Origin: Azoarcus sp.
GTDB lineage: Bacteria; Pseudomonadota; Gammaproteobacteria; Burkholderiales; Rhodocyclaceae
Assembly (NCBI GenBank): GCA_030604735.1
Contig: JAUVVG010000023.1
Location: forward strand, 1 to 64,000
Reading direction: 5' to 3'
DNA: 64,000 nucleotides
In this document: positions 52,415 to 62,894 of the stretch, one piece after another
Layout of the letters: each line of letters opens with the position of its first letter
Position numbering within the stretch: position 1 is the stretch's first letter
Notes under the pieces: generated by a model
What the model saw: only the letters and a program-made list of their open reading frames with translations
What the model was told of the DNA's origin: nothing
The model's database searches: none
Made by a program: the position numbers and the translations under genes

Positions 52415-53767
52415 TCAGCCGGTCGCCTGCTCGACGACCGACGCGATCTCGCGCGCCAGGCGCTCCACCTGCTCCTCGTCCTGCCCTTCCACCATGACCC
52501 GCAGCAGCGGCTCGGTGCCGGACGGCCGGAGCAACACCCGGCCTCGTTCGCCGAGTTCGCTCTGCGCCGCGCGGACCGCCTCGGCGATGCTCGGGTCGGC
52601 CTGCCAATCGAAACCCGCCGCCATGCGGACGTTGATCAGCCGTTGCGGATAGAACACCAGGCTGCTGCACGCCTCGGCCAGGGTTTGCCGATGGCGTTTC
52701 AGCGCCAGCAGAACCTGCAGGGCCGACACGATGCCGTCGCCAGTAGTGTGGCAGTCGAGGCAGATGATATGGCCGGAGTTCTCGCCGCCGAGCTTCCAGC
52801 CACGGGCCTGCAACAGCTCCAGAACATAGCGGTCGCCTACCTTGGCCCGGTCGAAGGGTACCCCTAGACGCCTGATCGCGTGCTCGAAGCCGAGGTTGCT
52901 CATCAGCGTGCCGACCACCCCGTCGAGACGCCCCGCCGCCTGGCGCTCGGCTGCGATCACATAGAGCAACTTGTCGCCGTCATAGATCTCGCCGGCCGCA
53001 TCGACCATCACCAGTCGGTCGCCATCGCCATCGAGCGAAATGCCGATGTCCGCCCCGCTCTTCAGCACCGCACTGCGCAGGCTTTCCGGCTTGGTCGCCC
53101 CGACCCGGTCGTTGATGTTGAGGCCGTTCGGTTCCACGCCGACCGCGAAGACCTCGGCACCCAGCTCATGGAACACGTTGGGCGCGATGTGGTAGGCCGC
53201 GCCATGAGCGCAGTCGAGCGCGATCTTCATCCCGCGCAGATCGAGCTCGTTCGGAAAGCTGCTCTTGCAGAACTCGATGTAGCGACCAGCGGCATCCTCT
53301 ATCCTGCGCGCCTTGCCGAGCCGGGCCGAATCCACGCAACCCATGGGGAGGTCGACCTGTGCCTCGATCTCGATCTCGACGCTGTCCGGCAGCTTCGCGC
53401 CGTCAGCCGAAAAGAACTTGATCCCGTTATCGTAGAACGGGTTGTGCGAGGCCGAGATCACGACCCCGGCCTGCAGACGCAGGGCGCGGGTGAGATAGGC
53501 GACCGCCGGGGTTGGCACCGGCCCGGCCAGCATCACGTCGACCCCAGCCGCCGAAAAACCGGACTCGAGCGCGGCCTCCAGCATGTAGCCCGAGATCCGG
53601 GTATCTTTACCAATCAACACGGCCGGCCGATCGCCGGGCGGCATGTTCTCGCGTCTCACCAGCGCCAGGCCAGCCGCATAGCCCAGCCGCATCACGAACT
53701 CGGGCGTGATCGGCGCCTCACCCACCAAACCCCGCACCCCGTCGGTTCCGAAATACTTGCGCGCCAT
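52415..53767 (-). CDS. glmM: Phosphoglucosamine mutase GlmM
   Basis: The 450-residue enzyme converts glucosamine-6-phosphate to glucosamine-1-phosphate for peptidoglycan and LPS. The phosphoserine loop is [18 protein letters not shown], the metal loop is [13 protein letters not shown], and the sugar- and phosphate-binding motifs GGENSGHI and [15 protein letters not shown] are intact. The ATG at 53767 gives the normal [13 protein letters not shown] start. It follows folP by 72 bases. Confidence 0.97.
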   Translation of the reverse strand: MARKYFGTDGVRGLVGEAPITPEFVMRLGYAAGLALVRRENMPPGDRPAVLIGKDTRISGYMLEAALESGFSAAGVDVMLAGPVPTPAVAYLTRALRLQAGVVISASHNPFYDNGIKFFSADGAKLPDSVEIEIEAQVDLPMGCVDSARLGKARRIEDAAGRYIEFCKSSFPNELDLRGMKIALDCAHGAAYHIAPNVFHELGAEVFAVGVEPNGLNINDRVGATKPESLRSAVLKSGADIGISLDGDGDRLVMVDAAGEIYDGDKLLYVIAAERQAAGRLDGVVGTLMSNLGFEHAIRRLGVPFDRAKVGDRYVLELLQARGWKLGGENSGHIICLDCHTTGDGIVSALQVLLALKRHRQTLAEACSSLVFYPQRLINVRMAAGFDWQADPSIAEAVRAAQSELGERGRVLLRPSGTEPLLRVMVEGQDEEQVERLAREIASVVEQATG

Positions 53768-53839
53768 GTTTCGCCTTCCCTGCCGATGCAAAGGCGGAAT
53801 TATGACATCAAGCCCCGCCCAGGCGCGGCACTTTGCCTA

Positions 53840-54754
53840 TCAGCATGCGATCCCATTCACTGCGTCGAGCACTTTCAGCGCATCGACGGTTTCGGCCACG
53901 TCATGGACGCGCACGATATGGGCGCCGCGCTGCACCGCGATCATCGCCGCCGCCACGCTACCGCCCAGGCGTGACTCGACCGGCCGACCGGTGATCGCAC
54001 CTATCATGGACTTACGCGACAGCCCGACCAGCACCGGGTAACCCAGCGCGACGATCCGGTCCATCGCGCGCAACAACGCGAGATTGTGATCCAGCGTCTT
54101 GCCGAAGCCGAATCCCGGGTCGACGATGATGCGCTCTGGCGCCACCCCTGCCTCACCCAGCACCGCCACACGCGCAGCGAGATGTCGCGACACCTCGACC
54201 ACCACATCGTCGTAGCGAGGCTGGCTTTGCATCGTCCTCGGCTCGCCCTGCATGTGCATCACGCACAGGGCCGCATCCGAATCCTTGACAGCCTCGACCG
54301 CACCCACTTCGGCGAAGGCGTTGATGTCGTTGATCAGACTCGCGCCGGCACGAAGCGCAGCACGCATCACGCCAGGCTTGACCGTATCGACCGAGACCGG
54401 CACCGGCCCGCCGGCCAGCCGCTCGACCAGCGGAATCACGCGGTCCAGTTCCTCCTGCTCGGACACCGACAAGGCGCCGGGACGCGAGGACTCGCCTCCG
54501 ATATCGAGGATGCCGGCACCTGCGGCAATGGCAGCCTCGGCCTTGCGCAAGGCGGCATCGCGTCGCCCTTGAAGACCATCGCCGGAAAAGGAATCCGGCG
54601 TCACATTGAGTATGGCCATCACGACCGGACGGTCGAGTTCGAGATGGAATCGACCACACCGTAGGGTCACGGGCGGATGATCCGGGCGGGCCGGGTCTGT
54701 GCAAGGAGTACGGAGGGCAGGCGTACCAGACAGGGGTATTTCATCAGTTGTCAT
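53840..54754 (-). CDS. folP: Dihydropteroate synthase FolP
   Basis: The 304-residue folate enzyme has MAILNVTPDSFSGDG, GILDIGGESSRPGA, INDINAFAE, and PGFGFGKTLDHNLALL, all standard pterin- and pABA-binding motifs. The N-terminus carries about 25 extra residues compared with typical FolP; a downstream start is possible but none has a better ribosome site. It sits in the conserved ftsH-folP-glmM order, although an intergenic gap of about 770 bases with a small plus-strand gene separates it from ftsH. Confidence 0.95.
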   Translation of the reverse strand: MTTDEIPLSGTPALRTPCTDPARPDHPPVTLRCGRFHLELDRPVVMAILNVTPDSFSGDGLQGRRDAALRKAEAAIAAGAGILDIGGESSRPGALSVSEQEELDRVIPLVERLAGGPVPVSVDTVKPGVMRAALRAGASLINDINAFAEVGAVEAVKDSDAALCVMHMQGEPRTMQSQPRYDDVVVEVSRHLAARVAVLGEAGVAPERIIVDPGFGFGKTLDHNLALLRAMDRIVALGYPVLVGLSRKSMIGAITGRPVESRLGGSVAAAMIAVQRGAHIVRVHDVAETVDALKVLDAVNGIAC

Positions 54755-55056
54755 GATCGATCTCGAACGACTACAGCTAGGTCAGAGATTACTCGGGCGG
54801 GCAGAGAAAATCACACGGCGCTCCGGACACCTCCGGACACGATTCAGAAACAATTCTGTCATCCGGACATCACGTGACGAGTACATAATGAACGAATCTA
54901 TAACCACGATATCAAAGCAGGATTAATCGGGACACTGGCCGCAGAGCCGGGTTCGATAGAACAAAGGCTGAAACGACAAAGGTTTGGCGATCCCCTCGTG
55001 CCCGAACCGCGTCGTGACGATAGCCGAGAACATGTCGTAGCATGGAGGAGAACATC
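54755..55056. other. 302-base gap with CCGGACA repeats
   Basis: CTCCGGACAC occurs twice in tandem near 54820-54841, and TCCGGACAT recurs near 54861, so the word CCGGACA appears three times in about 50 bases. No gene is convincing. GGAGGAG at 55044 serves the next gene. Confidence 0.45.
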
Positions 55057-55416
55057 ATGAGAATCGAAGGCAAAGTCGCCACCTGGCTGGAAATGGTCGC
55101 CACGCCGCATCTTCACCACAAAAAGCTTAACCTGAAATTGCATCCGGTCGATGAAGCCGCTCGGGCGGATGCGGAGGACCGATGCTACGCCATCTCGGTA
55201 GACGGCCGCTGGCTTTGCTCGAACAATGGCAGTCTGACCATCCTGCAGGGCATGGAAGCGGCCAAGCGCTTCATGCGACTGATCCGCAACGAATCGTTCG
55301 AAAGCGGCGAGCCGATGCCGTTCGCGATCGATTGCAGCAAGAACGCCCACTGCATCGCGCTCGGCCGTGACAAGCGTTTGCGTGGATGCGGGCGGTCACA
55401 AGACATGTTGTCCTGA
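55057..55416 (+). CDS. Small protein of unknown function with scattered cysteines
   Basis: The 119-residue protein has no signal or membrane segment. It contains HLHHKKLNLKLHP, DRCYAISVDGRWLCSNNGS, AIDCSKNAHCIALG and RLRGCGRS, giving five cysteines that could bind a metal. GGAGGAG seven bases before the ATG at 55057 is strong evidence for translation and argues against the ATG at 55042. It lies alone on the plus strand within the ftsH-folP interval. I do not recognise the family. Confidence 0.65.
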   Translation: MRIEGKVATWLEMVATPHLHHKKLNLKLHPVDEAARADAEDRCYAISVDGRWLCSNNGSLTILQGMEAAKRFMRLIRNESFESGEPMPFAIDCSKNAHCIALGRDKRLRGCGRSQDMLS

Positions 55417-55473
55417 GCCTTCCCTGAGCCTTCCCATTCCCGCCCACTCGCTGAACAAAAGCGACGGGCGGAA

Positions 55474-55499
55474 AAAAGACCGGCCTCGGCCGGTCTTTT
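55474..55499. terminator. Bidirectional rho-independent terminator
   Basis: AAAAGACCGGCC-TC-GGCCGGTCTTTT is a perfect inverted repeat flanked by A and T runs, so it can terminate both ftsH (minus) and the small plus-strand gene. Confidence 0.9.
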
Positions 55500-55520
55500 C
55501 CATACAACGCGCCGTACCAA

Positions 55521-57413
55521 TCAGGCCGCAGGCGCCGGTGCGTTCGGCTCGGCACCGGGGACGTCGTCCTCGGGCTTTTGCTGCGGGGTCGCCAACTGCT
55601 TGGGCGGACGCGGGGGGCGGCCATCCATGATGTCATTGAGTTGCTCCGCGTCCAGCGTCTCCCACTCGAGCAAGGCCTGGGTCATTGCCTCGATCTTGTC
55701 CTTGTTCTCTTCGATCAGACGGCGCGCGAGCGCGTACTGCTGATCGATGATGCGGCGAATCTCGGCATCGACCTTCTGCATCGTCGACTCGGACACGTTG
55801 CGGTGGGTGGTGACCTGACGTCCCAGGAAGATCTCGCCTTCCTCCTCGCCGTAGACCATCGGACCCAGGTTGTCCGACATGCCCCACTGGGTGACCATGC
55901 GCCGTGCAAGGTCGGTCGCCCGGGCGAAGTCGTTCGATGCGCCGGTGGTCATCTGATTCATGAAGATCTCTTCACAGATCCGGCCACCGAACAGCACCGC
56001 GATGGTCTGCAGCAAGCGTTCGCGATCCTGGCTGTAGCGATCGGTTTCCGGCAACTGCATCGTCACGCCTAGCGCACGACCGCGCGGGATGATGGTGACC
56101 TTGTGCACCGGATCGGTCTTGTCCAGCAGCTTGGCTACCAGCACGTGGCCCGACTCGTGGTAAGCCGTGTTCTTGCGCTCTTCCTCGGGCATGACCATGG
56201 ACCGGCGCTCCGAGCCCATCATGATCTTGTCCTTGGCCCGCTCGAAGTCTTCCATGTCGACCAGGCGCTTGGCACTGCGCGCGGCGAACAAGGCGGCCTC
56301 GTTGACCAGGTTGGCCAGATCTGCGCCCGAGAAACCCGGCGTACCCCGTGCCAGCACGACCGGCTCGACGTCCGGCGCGATCGGCACCTTGCGCATGTGG
56401 ACCTTCAGGATCTGCTCACGGCCGCGGATGTCCGGCAGCGGCACGACCACCTGGCGGTCGAAACGGCCAGGGCGCAGCAGCGCCGGGTCGAGCACGTCCG
56501 GACGGTTGGTCGCGGCGATCACGATCACCCCGGTCTGACCCTCGAAACCGTCCATCTCGACCAGCAACTGGTTCAGGGTCTGCTCGCGCTCGTCGTTGCC
56601 CCCGCCCATGCCTGCGCCGCGCTGACGACCGACCGCGTCGATCTCGTCGATGAAGATGATGCAGGGCGCATGCTTCTTGGCCTGTTCGAACATGTCGCGC
56701 ACCCGCGCCGCGCCGACACCGACGAACATCTCGACGAAATCCGAACCGGAAATCGAGAAGAACGGCACCTTGGCCTCGCCTGCGATCGCCTTGGCGAGCA
56801 GCGTCTTGCCGGTACCGGGCGAACCGACCATCAGCACGCCTTTGGGGATGTGGCCGCCCAGCTTCTGGAACTTGGACGGGTCACGCAGGAAATCGACCAG
56901 CTCCGAGACTTCTTCCTTGGCTTCGTCGCAGCCGGCCACGTCGGCAAAGGTGATCGAATTCGCGGATTCGTCGAGCATGCGCGCCTTGGACTTGCCGAAT
57001 GAAAACGCACCACCACGCCCACCACCTTGCATCTGGCGCATGAAGAAGATCCACACGCCGATCAGCAACAGCATCGGGAACCACGACACGAAGATGCTCA
57101 TCAGGAAGGACTGGTCTTCATCCGGCTTGGATGCGGTCACCGCCACGCCTGCACGCAACAGATCCGACACCATCCAGATATCCTGGACACCCGGGGTATA
57201 GACGGTCACCTGACGACCTTCGAGCGTGGTCGCCTTGACCAGGCGACCGTCGATCACGGCCTTGGAAATGCGCCCAGCCCGCGCCTCGTCCATGAACTGG
57301 GAATACTCCATGGTGTTGGGCGCGACCTGACGGGTATTGAACTGATTGAACACAGTCATCAGCACAACGCCGATCACCATCCAGATCGCAAGATTCTTGA
57401 ACAGATTATTCAA
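55521..57413 (-). CDS. ftsH: ATP-dependent membrane metalloprotease FtsH
   Basis: The 630-residue protease has two N-terminal membrane helices (about 8-22 and 103-123), an AAA+ domain with Walker A GSPGTGKT and the second-region-of-homology arginines, and the zinc site in [13 protein letters not shown]. It degrades membrane proteins and LpxC in relatives. The C-terminus ends in a proline- and alanine-rich tail. The upstream neighbour in most gammaproteobacteria would be rlmE; here about 5.5 kb of other genes intervene. Confidence 0.97.
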   Translation of the reverse strand: MNNLFKNLAIWMVIGVVLMTVFNQFNTRQVAPNTMEYSQFMDEARAGRISKAVIDGRLVKATTLEGRQVTVYTPGVQDIWMVSDLLRAGVAVTASKPDEDQSFLMSIFVSWFPMLLLIGVWIFFMRQMQGGGRGGAFSFGKSKARMLDESANSITFADVAGCDEAKEEVSELVDFLRDPSKFQKLGGHIPKGVLMVGSPGTGKTLLAKAIAGEAKVPFFSISGSDFVEMFVGVGAARVRDMFEQAKKHAPCIIFIDEIDAVGRQRGAGMGGGNDEREQTLNQLLVEMDGFEGQTGVIVIAATNRPDVLDPALLRPGRFDRQVVVPLPDIRGREQILKVHMRKVPIAPDVEPVVLARGTPGFSGADLANLVNEAALFAARSAKRLVDMEDFERAKDKIMMGSERRSMVMPEEERKNTAYHESGHVLVAKLLDKTDPVHKVTIIPRGRALGVTMQLPETDRYSQDRERLLQTIAVLFGGRICEEIFMNQMTTGASNDFARATDLARRMVTQWGMSDNLGPMVYGEEEGEIFLGRQVTTHRNVSESTMQKVDAEIRRIIDQQYALARRLIEENKDKIEAMTQALLEWETLDAEQLNDIMDGRPPRPPKQLATPQQKPEDDVPGAEPNAPAPAA

Positions 57414-57658
57414 CGTCTCTTCCTTGTAAGCCCTTCAGGGGCAGCAAAAACCAGACCCATTCTATTAGCGAACGTTCCCCCGAGCAAACCAATGAGCACG
57501 ATCAAGTGAAACAATCGATGCCAGGGTCTGCAAGGGCAGCAGCGCAACGTCTCAACGAGACGATCACCCGGTTCTAAAGGTCATGAAACCGGTCCTCCCC
57601 AGTTCATGAAAGCCACCCTGACCGTTTCCCTCACACGACCCCCCGCTTCGCGCCCCAC

Positions 57659-57767
57659 GGGCCGGTTTGCACACCGGCCCGGCTTCAGCAGCGCAAAGCA
57701 GGCTTTGCGAAACCCCGCCTTCGCCCCGCAAGCGGGCGAGAGAAGCTTAGTGAGTCGCCACGGCGAC
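57659..57767. repeat. Cluster of four small hairpins upstream of ftsH
   Basis: Within the 492-base gap 57414-57905 four inverted repeats lie in a row: GGGCCGGT/ACCGGCCC (57659-57680), CGCAAAGC/GCTTTGCG (57692-57709), CGCCCCGC/GCGGGCG (57722-57738), GTCGCC/GGCGAC (57754-57767). No gene is seen in the gap. It resembles a REP-type extragenic mosaic. Confidence 0.55.
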
Positions 57768-57905
57768 TTTCAAGCCAAAGCCCGATTCGGGGACAGCCTG
57801 TACCCAGGAGTGAAGCACGAGATATGAACTCAGACACGCGCCGATGCGGGGCGTTCCACTTGGTGCGGACGATGATCACGCCCCGACCCTTGGCGGACTG
57901 CACGC

Positions 57906-58745
57906 TCAGGCACAGGCACGCCGCAGCAAGGCGTCGAAACCCGGGTAATCCTCGGCCGCGAGGCCGAACTTGCGTGCGTGCTTCCCCCACGACTCGCCAC
58001 TGACCAGCGCCTTGACGAACCCCGGCGAGTCGGTGATCCAGCTCCCCCCGACGAAACTCACCCCGCGGGCGAAGAGCGGATCGGGCAGGCACCCCGCACT
58101 CGGCCCGATCAGTGCGACACGCCGCGCGCTTCGACAGGCGTCCAGCACGCGATCGAGGGTGTCGTTGAGCAGCACCGTGCTGGTGGACAAGACCTTGTCA
58201 CAATGCGCCAGATCCGCCGGATCCAAGGTGACATCGAAACCCGGATGTGCGCCGGCGAGCTCGGCCTTGAGTTCCAGCACGGTCAGCTTCGCACCCGAGG
58301 CGACCACCTTGGGAATCAGTGGAGTGAAGAAGCCGACCATGCCGACATGCTCGCCAGCGGCCGGTGCCAGCCCGCCGATCGAGTCCGCACTCGGGCCGGG
58401 CACGAAACCGGCCCGATCGAACAGCCAGCGTGTCAGCGCATTGATCGTGGCAAAACCGATGGTCCGCTTCACGCCATCGTCGTCGCGATACCAGCGCGCC
58501 ACCGACAGGGCATCACTGCCGGCCAGCGGGTGGCCGTCCCTCCCCTCGACCAGGCGAGCCAGGGTGTCGTCCAGCAACACATAGGACAGGCCGATCGCGC
58601 CACCCTCGAGTTCCAGCGCGCAGAATTCCCCCTCCTTGCCGCCGGCCAGATCGGGATGCGGCAAGTGCAAAGCCGCCACCCTGGGCAGCGTCAGCCTGGC
58701 CGCGGCGCAATCCAGCAAGGCAAGCAGGTCGTCGGCCATCTTCAT
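57906..58745 (-). CDS. DUF364 protein (putative heavy-metal chelation domain)
   Basis: The 279-residue protein has an N-terminal enolase-like half (GFATINALTRWLFDRAG, VGMVGFFTPLIPKV) and a Rossmann-like C-terminal half (VLSTSTVLLNDTLDRVLDAC, RVALIGPSAGCLPDPLFARG), the DUF364 pattern. Relatives occur beside metal transporters, and a chelating role is only inferred. Three possible starts lie close together; the ATG at 58745 is chosen. It is downstream of the VWA gene with a gap of about 180 bases. Confidence 0.75.
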   Translation of the reverse strand: MKMADDLLALLDCAAARLTLPRVAALHLPHPDLAGGKEGEFCALELEGGAIGLSYVLLDDTLARLVEGRDGHPLAGSDALSVARWYRDDDGVKRTIGFATINALTRWLFDRAGFVPGPSADSIGGLAPAAGEHVGMVGFFTPLIPKVVASGAKLTVLELKAELAGAHPGFDVTLDPADLAHCDKVLSTSTVLLNDTLDRVLDACRSARRVALIGPSAGCLPDPLFARGVSFVGGSWITDSPGFVKALVSGESWGKHARKFGLAAEDYPGFDALLRRACA

Positions 58746-58923
58746 CGCACACACTCCATCACGGCATCTTGTCGAACCCGCGGGCGCGCTTCGCGGCGCT
58801 TGCGATCAGGGAATATCATCATGGGAGGCCTCCTTGCCCGATCGCACGGACACGCTCCGCCGCCGGCACGGGACGGGCCTCACACGAATCCATGGGCGTA
58901 AACGCAGGCGAAAGCATAGCGTC

Positions 58924-60672
58924 TCATCGATCCCGGTCGGTTATCCGCGCCCGACCGCTGACCCGCATCGCCCGCGACACCTCGGCACCGGACACGGTTG
59001 CCTCCCTGTTCCCGGCGGTGCGCAAGGCGCCCGGAAAATAGCTCGCGGTCAAGCTACTCGCATGCACCGGCGAGTCACCGGCCGAACCGCCGAATCGTCG
59101 CCAGTCGCGGACCCAGAAAATGTCGTCGCTGATCTCGAGCAGTCCGATGGTTTCGCGATCTCCGATCAGCACCGCCTGCACCCGCAGACCAGTGTCTGCG
59201 CGAGCCCGATGGAGACGCTCGGCGAGCGCGGGCGTCGCGCCGAATTCGCCGTCGGATGCAATCAGCAGGTCAGCGAGACGCCAGCCGCTATCCTCTAGCC
59301 GGTCGAGCACGCGCTCCAGCGGGCCGGTGATGTCGGTCCCCCCCTGGAAGCCCTGCCCGAGGAAGCGGGACAACTGCAGCAGCCCCCCCTCGTCCATCGA
59401 CAGGTCGAGCTCGACGATCTCGTCCGGCCCACCGAAGGCGAACACATGGCAGGACCGCCGCTGGCTATGGGCCACCCTTGCCGCTTCGAGCACGATCGCT
59501 TTGGCGACCCGTTCGGCCCCGCCACGCATGGACGCGCTGGTATCGACGCACACCAGCATCGGCCCCATCTCGCGCCGGGGCGCCGGACGTGTGCCGGGCA
59601 GCAGGACAGGGGCCTCGACATGGCGAACCTCGCTCAACCTATCGTCGTCCTCGTAGGTCAGCAAGGCCCGCTCGGCATGACGGGCATGCCAGACCAGCCG
59701 CAAGCGCGGATGCAGAAACATCATCGACTCGCTGGGCAGCATGCGCGCAACCCGACCCGAGCGACGCACGCCACGGGTTTCACCCGGCAGCTCCGGCACC
59801 GTGATCGTTTTCAGGATGGCTTGTGGCGCCGAGCCGGGCACGCTGACCGAGCGATCCGAGACAGGTTCGGAGGCCGGGTCATCGACGACCTCGGCCCGGC
59901 CTAGGCGACGGATCAGGGCAGCGAGTTCGGGCAGTGCCGCGATCGATGCCCGCGCCTGCACCACCGCCTGCCAGTTCTCGCTGCGCAACAGCCCACGCAA
60001 CATGTCCCAGCGGCAATTTTTCAACAAGTCGCCCGGGTCGCCAAAGATCTCGATCAGGGCATCGATGTCGCCGCAACGCACCTGCCAGTCCGCCTCGAAG
60101 GCATCGAGGGCGCGCGCGATCGCCACCTGTTCGGCATCGCCGCGGTCGATGTAATCGACGATCAGGTCGAGGTGGAACAACAGGCTTTGCACGATGGTAT
60201 CGGCCACTGCATCGCGATCCGCGGCATAGGCCGGCAGGCCGAGACGCGCGATGCGCTCGCGCAATGGGCCGACGATTCCCGGGTCGGGCCAGTCGATCGA
60301 CCCCTTGGACGCGGCGCCCGGGCACGCACCGGGGCTAGCACTTGGGGTCGCGTTTGCGATTCCGGTTGGGGTTGCGTCGTCAGTCGCGTTTGCCTTTGCG
60401 TCTGAGGTCGCGTGCCGGATCCGGCCAGCAACCAAGTCATTCGCTCCAAGGCCGTCAGTCGGCGCCTCCACGGGGAGTCGTCCGTGCAGCAGGGCCTCAC
60501 GCCAGATCGACAAGGCCTCCAACCGGCCGTCCAGCCGCCCGCGTGAATGCGTGATGCCGGACAGCCAGAACCCGCGCGGCAGGAGGTCCAGCGCGGACAG
60601 CCGCGCCTCGAGCGCCTGAAAGATCAGCGACGGCGGCCTGGGTGGAGACTTCTCCATCTCGGTCCGACTCAT
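58924..60672 (-). CDS. VWA-domain protein, ViaA-like partner of a MoxR ATPase
   Basis: The 582-residue protein ends in a von Willebrand A domain with MIDAS motif VCVDTSASMRG (about 370) and GGTDITGPLERVL. The N-terminal half is helical with an Ala/Thr-rich low-complexity linker (about 85-125). The ATG overlaps the MoxR gene stop by four bases. MoxR-VWA pairs act as chaperones that install metals or mature large complexes; RavA-ViaA in E. coli is the nearest model. Its client here is unknown. Confidence 0.85.
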   Translation of the reverse strand: MSRTEMEKSPPRPPSLIFQALEARLSALDLLPRGFWLSGITHSRGRLDGRLEALSIWREALLHGRLPVEAPTDGLGANDLVAGRIRHATSDAKANATDDATPTGIANATPSASPGACPGAASKGSIDWPDPGIVGPLRERIARLGLPAYAADRDAVADTIVQSLLFHLDLIVDYIDRGDAEQVAIARALDAFEADWQVRCGDIDALIEIFGDPGDLLKNCRWDMLRGLLRSENWQAVVQARASIAALPELAALIRRLGRAEVVDDPASEPVSDRSVSVPGSAPQAILKTITVPELPGETRGVRRSGRVARMLPSESMMFLHPRLRLVWHARHAERALLTYEDDDRLSEVRHVEAPVLLPGTRPAPRREMGPMLVCVDTSASMRGGAERVAKAIVLEAARVAHSQRRSCHVFAFGGPDEIVELDLSMDEGGLLQLSRFLGQGFQGGTDITGPLERVLDRLEDSGWRLADLLIASDGEFGATPALAERLHRARADTGLRVQAVLIGDRETIGLLEISDDIFWVRDWRRFGGSAGDSPVHASSLTASYFPGALRTAGNREATVSGAEVSRAMRVSGRARITDRDR

Positions 60673-62066
60673 ATCGAATCATGGTCGACCGGTTCGGGCG
60701 CCGCCCCCTCGCCGGACGGCAGGCGCGGCAACGCGGAGAAGCCGTCGCGCACCCGCACGAGACGCGCGGCCAGCATCGCCACTGCCCTATCGGTCGCTTC
60801 CAGATGCCTTTCGACTTCTGCCGCAAAGTCGGCATCGATCCACACGCTGGCTGCAAGATATCGAGCGAATGCGGCCCGGCGCAGCCCGACCTCGTCCGCA
60901 TAGACTGCGATCCGCTGCCGGGCCGCATCGATCTGGTCGATTCGGGCTGCGATATGGCGAGGCCCGTAGCGACGTTTTCGCGAATGACTCATGCGCAGCG
61001 CCTGGGCGCCGCCCTTGGCATCCCCGACTTCCTCGGCGAGGCCGGTCGGCGAGAATCTCAGGCGGCCGGCATCGTCGTAATCGAGGTCGCTCGCCTCCTG
61101 CTCGACACTCAGTTGGGCCTCGAAGGCCTCGACCACCCGGGTCAGCCGGGCCGGCGACACCGATACGCCGACACCTAGCCGTTCAGCGATCCACTGGGCA
61201 AGCACCCCCTGGCCTTCCGCATCCGCGCCCAGGCAAAACGGCAACAACCACAGGTCCCAGCTCTCCAGCGCCGGGCGGCCCTCCGATGCCGCCGCCGTGC
61301 GCAACAGGTGAACCGCCTTCACCCAGCGCCGGTCGGACACATAGCGCCCTTGGCGGCCAAGCACCGCCCGCAACTCGGACAGTACACCGAGCACCTCATC
61401 GGTTACCTGCACCGAGCGCGCGGCCGCATCGATCTCGCCAAGTTCCGCGGGGCTCAGGGCCTGCTCGACACGATCGGGGACACTGGCCGCTGCCTGGGTC
61501 ACCAGTGCCAAGAACCCGGCCTCACTGACCGGCACGACCGGCAGGCGCAACAGGAAACGGTCGAAGAAGGCCTCGGCCACTTCATCCTCGGGAACCGTGT
61601 TGGTGGCGCCGATGACGCTGATCAGAGGACACTTCATGCGCCCGGTACCGTTGTCGAACTCGCGCTCGTTGAGCAGGGTCAGCAAGGCATTGAGGATCGC
61701 GCTATTCGCCTTGAAGACCTCGTCGATGAACGCGATAGAGGCTTCGGGCAGAAAGCCGGCGGTGTGCCGCTCGTAACGGTCCTGCTCCAGCGCGGAAATC
61801 GACAAGGGCCCGAACAGCTCTTCCGGCACCGAAAAGCGGGTCAGCAGGCGTTCGAAATAGGCCGCACCGACAAAGGCGAGGTGAAGACGCCGCGCGAGCT
61901 CGCTCTTGGCCGTGCCGGGCGGGCCGATCAACAGCGTATGCTCGCCGGCCAGTGCGGCGAGCAAGGCGAGTCTGACCTCGCGACGACGCTCGACCAGACC
62001 GCTTTCCAGCCGCACGAGAATCTTCTTCAGGCGAAGCGGCAAATCCAGGCCACGCAAATCGGACAT
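60669..62066 (-). CDS. MoxR-family AAA+ ATPase, RavA-like
   Basis: The 465-residue ATPase has Walker A GPPGTAKS, sensor and Walker B ASIAFIDEVFKANSAILNAL, and the MoxR motif EREFDNGTGRMKCP with GATNTVPEDEV. A C-terminal helical part of about 200 residues resembles the RavA triple-helical region. It is coupled to the VWA gene by an ATGA overlap. Together with CbbQ-CbbO it is the second MoxR-VWA module in the window. Confidence 0.88.
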   Translation of the reverse strand: MSDLRGLDLPLRLKKILVRLESGLVERRREVRLALLAALAGEHTLLIGPPGTAKSELARRLHLAFVGAAYFERLLTRFSVPEELFGPLSISALEQDRYERHTAGFLPEASIAFIDEVFKANSAILNALLTLLNEREFDNGTGRMKCPLISVIGATNTVPEDEVAEAFFDRFLLRLPVVPVSEAGFLALVTQAAASVPDRVEQALSPAELGEIDAAARSVQVTDEVLGVLSELRAVLGRQGRYVSDRRWVKAVHLLRTAAASEGRPALESWDLWLLPFCLGADAEGQGVLAQWIAERLGVGVSVSPARLTRVVEAFEAQLSVEQEASDLDYDDAGRLRFSPTGLAEEVGDAKGGAQALRMSHSRKRRYGPRHIAARIDQIDAARQRIAVYADEVGLRRAAFARYLAASVWIDADFAAEVERHLEATDRAVAMLAARLVRVRDGFSALPRLPSGEGAAPEPVDHDSI

Positions 62067-62210
62067 CTCGCACTCTCCAATTCGTCTCGGACAGGCATGA
62101 TAGCGAAGCCTTCACCCGCCCGATTTGATTCAACCCAGTTCCGAGTCGAAGGCGGAGTCAGCCTCGAAGTCGGCACCAAGTTCGAAGTCGAGACCGGTGT
62201 CGCGACTCGA

Positions 62211-62894
62211 TCAGCCGGGTTCGCTCGCCTGCAACAAGCCGGCACCGAGCACCGCTGCCGATTGTGCACCGGAAATCGCGAGCTTGCGGTTCAGGATGAA
62301 GAACGGCACGCCGCTCACCCCCTGCTCGGTCACCGCCGCCGCCATGCGCCTGACCGCTGCGATATCGCGATCGCTGGCGAGATATTCGAGCACTGCGTCG
62401 CGCTTGTCACCCACAGCCTGCGCGAGGTCGGCGAGCACCTCCGGATCGCCGATATCGCGACCGAGCTGGAAATAGTTCTCGAACAAGGCGCCGGCGAGTT
62501 TCCCGACCTGGTCCTGGCGGTAACCCAAGGACTGCGCCCTGTACATCAGGCGATGGGCATTCAACGTGTTCGGCCGGACCGAGATCCGCTCGAACGCGAG
62601 GGCTAGCCCATCCTCGGCAGCAGCCTCGGACACCCGCCCGAGCATCGCATCGACCGCCTTGCGGCCACCGAACTTGCGCTCGAGAAAGGGCCGGTAGGGC
62701 TCCCCGGCCGCAGATGTGCCCGGATTCAGGAAGAATGGCAACCAGTTCAAGCGTACCCGAACGCCGGGACGAGCGGCTGTGAAGTCGGCGATCGCCTTGT
62801 CCAGCCGGGTCTTGCCGAGAAAACACCATGGGCAGACGAAATCGGACACCAGATCGATGTCCACGATGGTCACTTTGCCAGTTTCCGCTTGCAT
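62211..62894 (-). CDS. DsbA-family oxidoreductase, FrnE-like
   Basis: The 227-residue protein has a thioredoxin fold with an early CxxC motif in DFVCPWCFLGK, an inserted helical domain and the cis-Pro loop GVSGVPFFILN. Members act on 2-hydroxychromene-type or polyketide substrates or as cytoplasmic disulfide enzymes; no signal peptide is present. The ATG overlaps the rlmE stop (TGATG), so the two are co-translated. Confidence 0.87.
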   Translation of the reverse strand: MQAETGKVTIVDIDLVSDFVCPWCFLGKTRLDKAIADFTAARPGVRVRLNWLPFFLNPGTSAAGEPYRPFLERKFGGRKAVDAMLGRVSEAAAEDGLALAFERISVRPNTLNAHRLMYRAQSLGYRQDQVGKLAGALFENYFQLGRDIGDPEVLADLAQAVGDKRDAVLEYLASDRDIAAVRRMAAAVTEQGVSGVPFFILNRKLAISGAQSAAVLGAGLLQASEPG

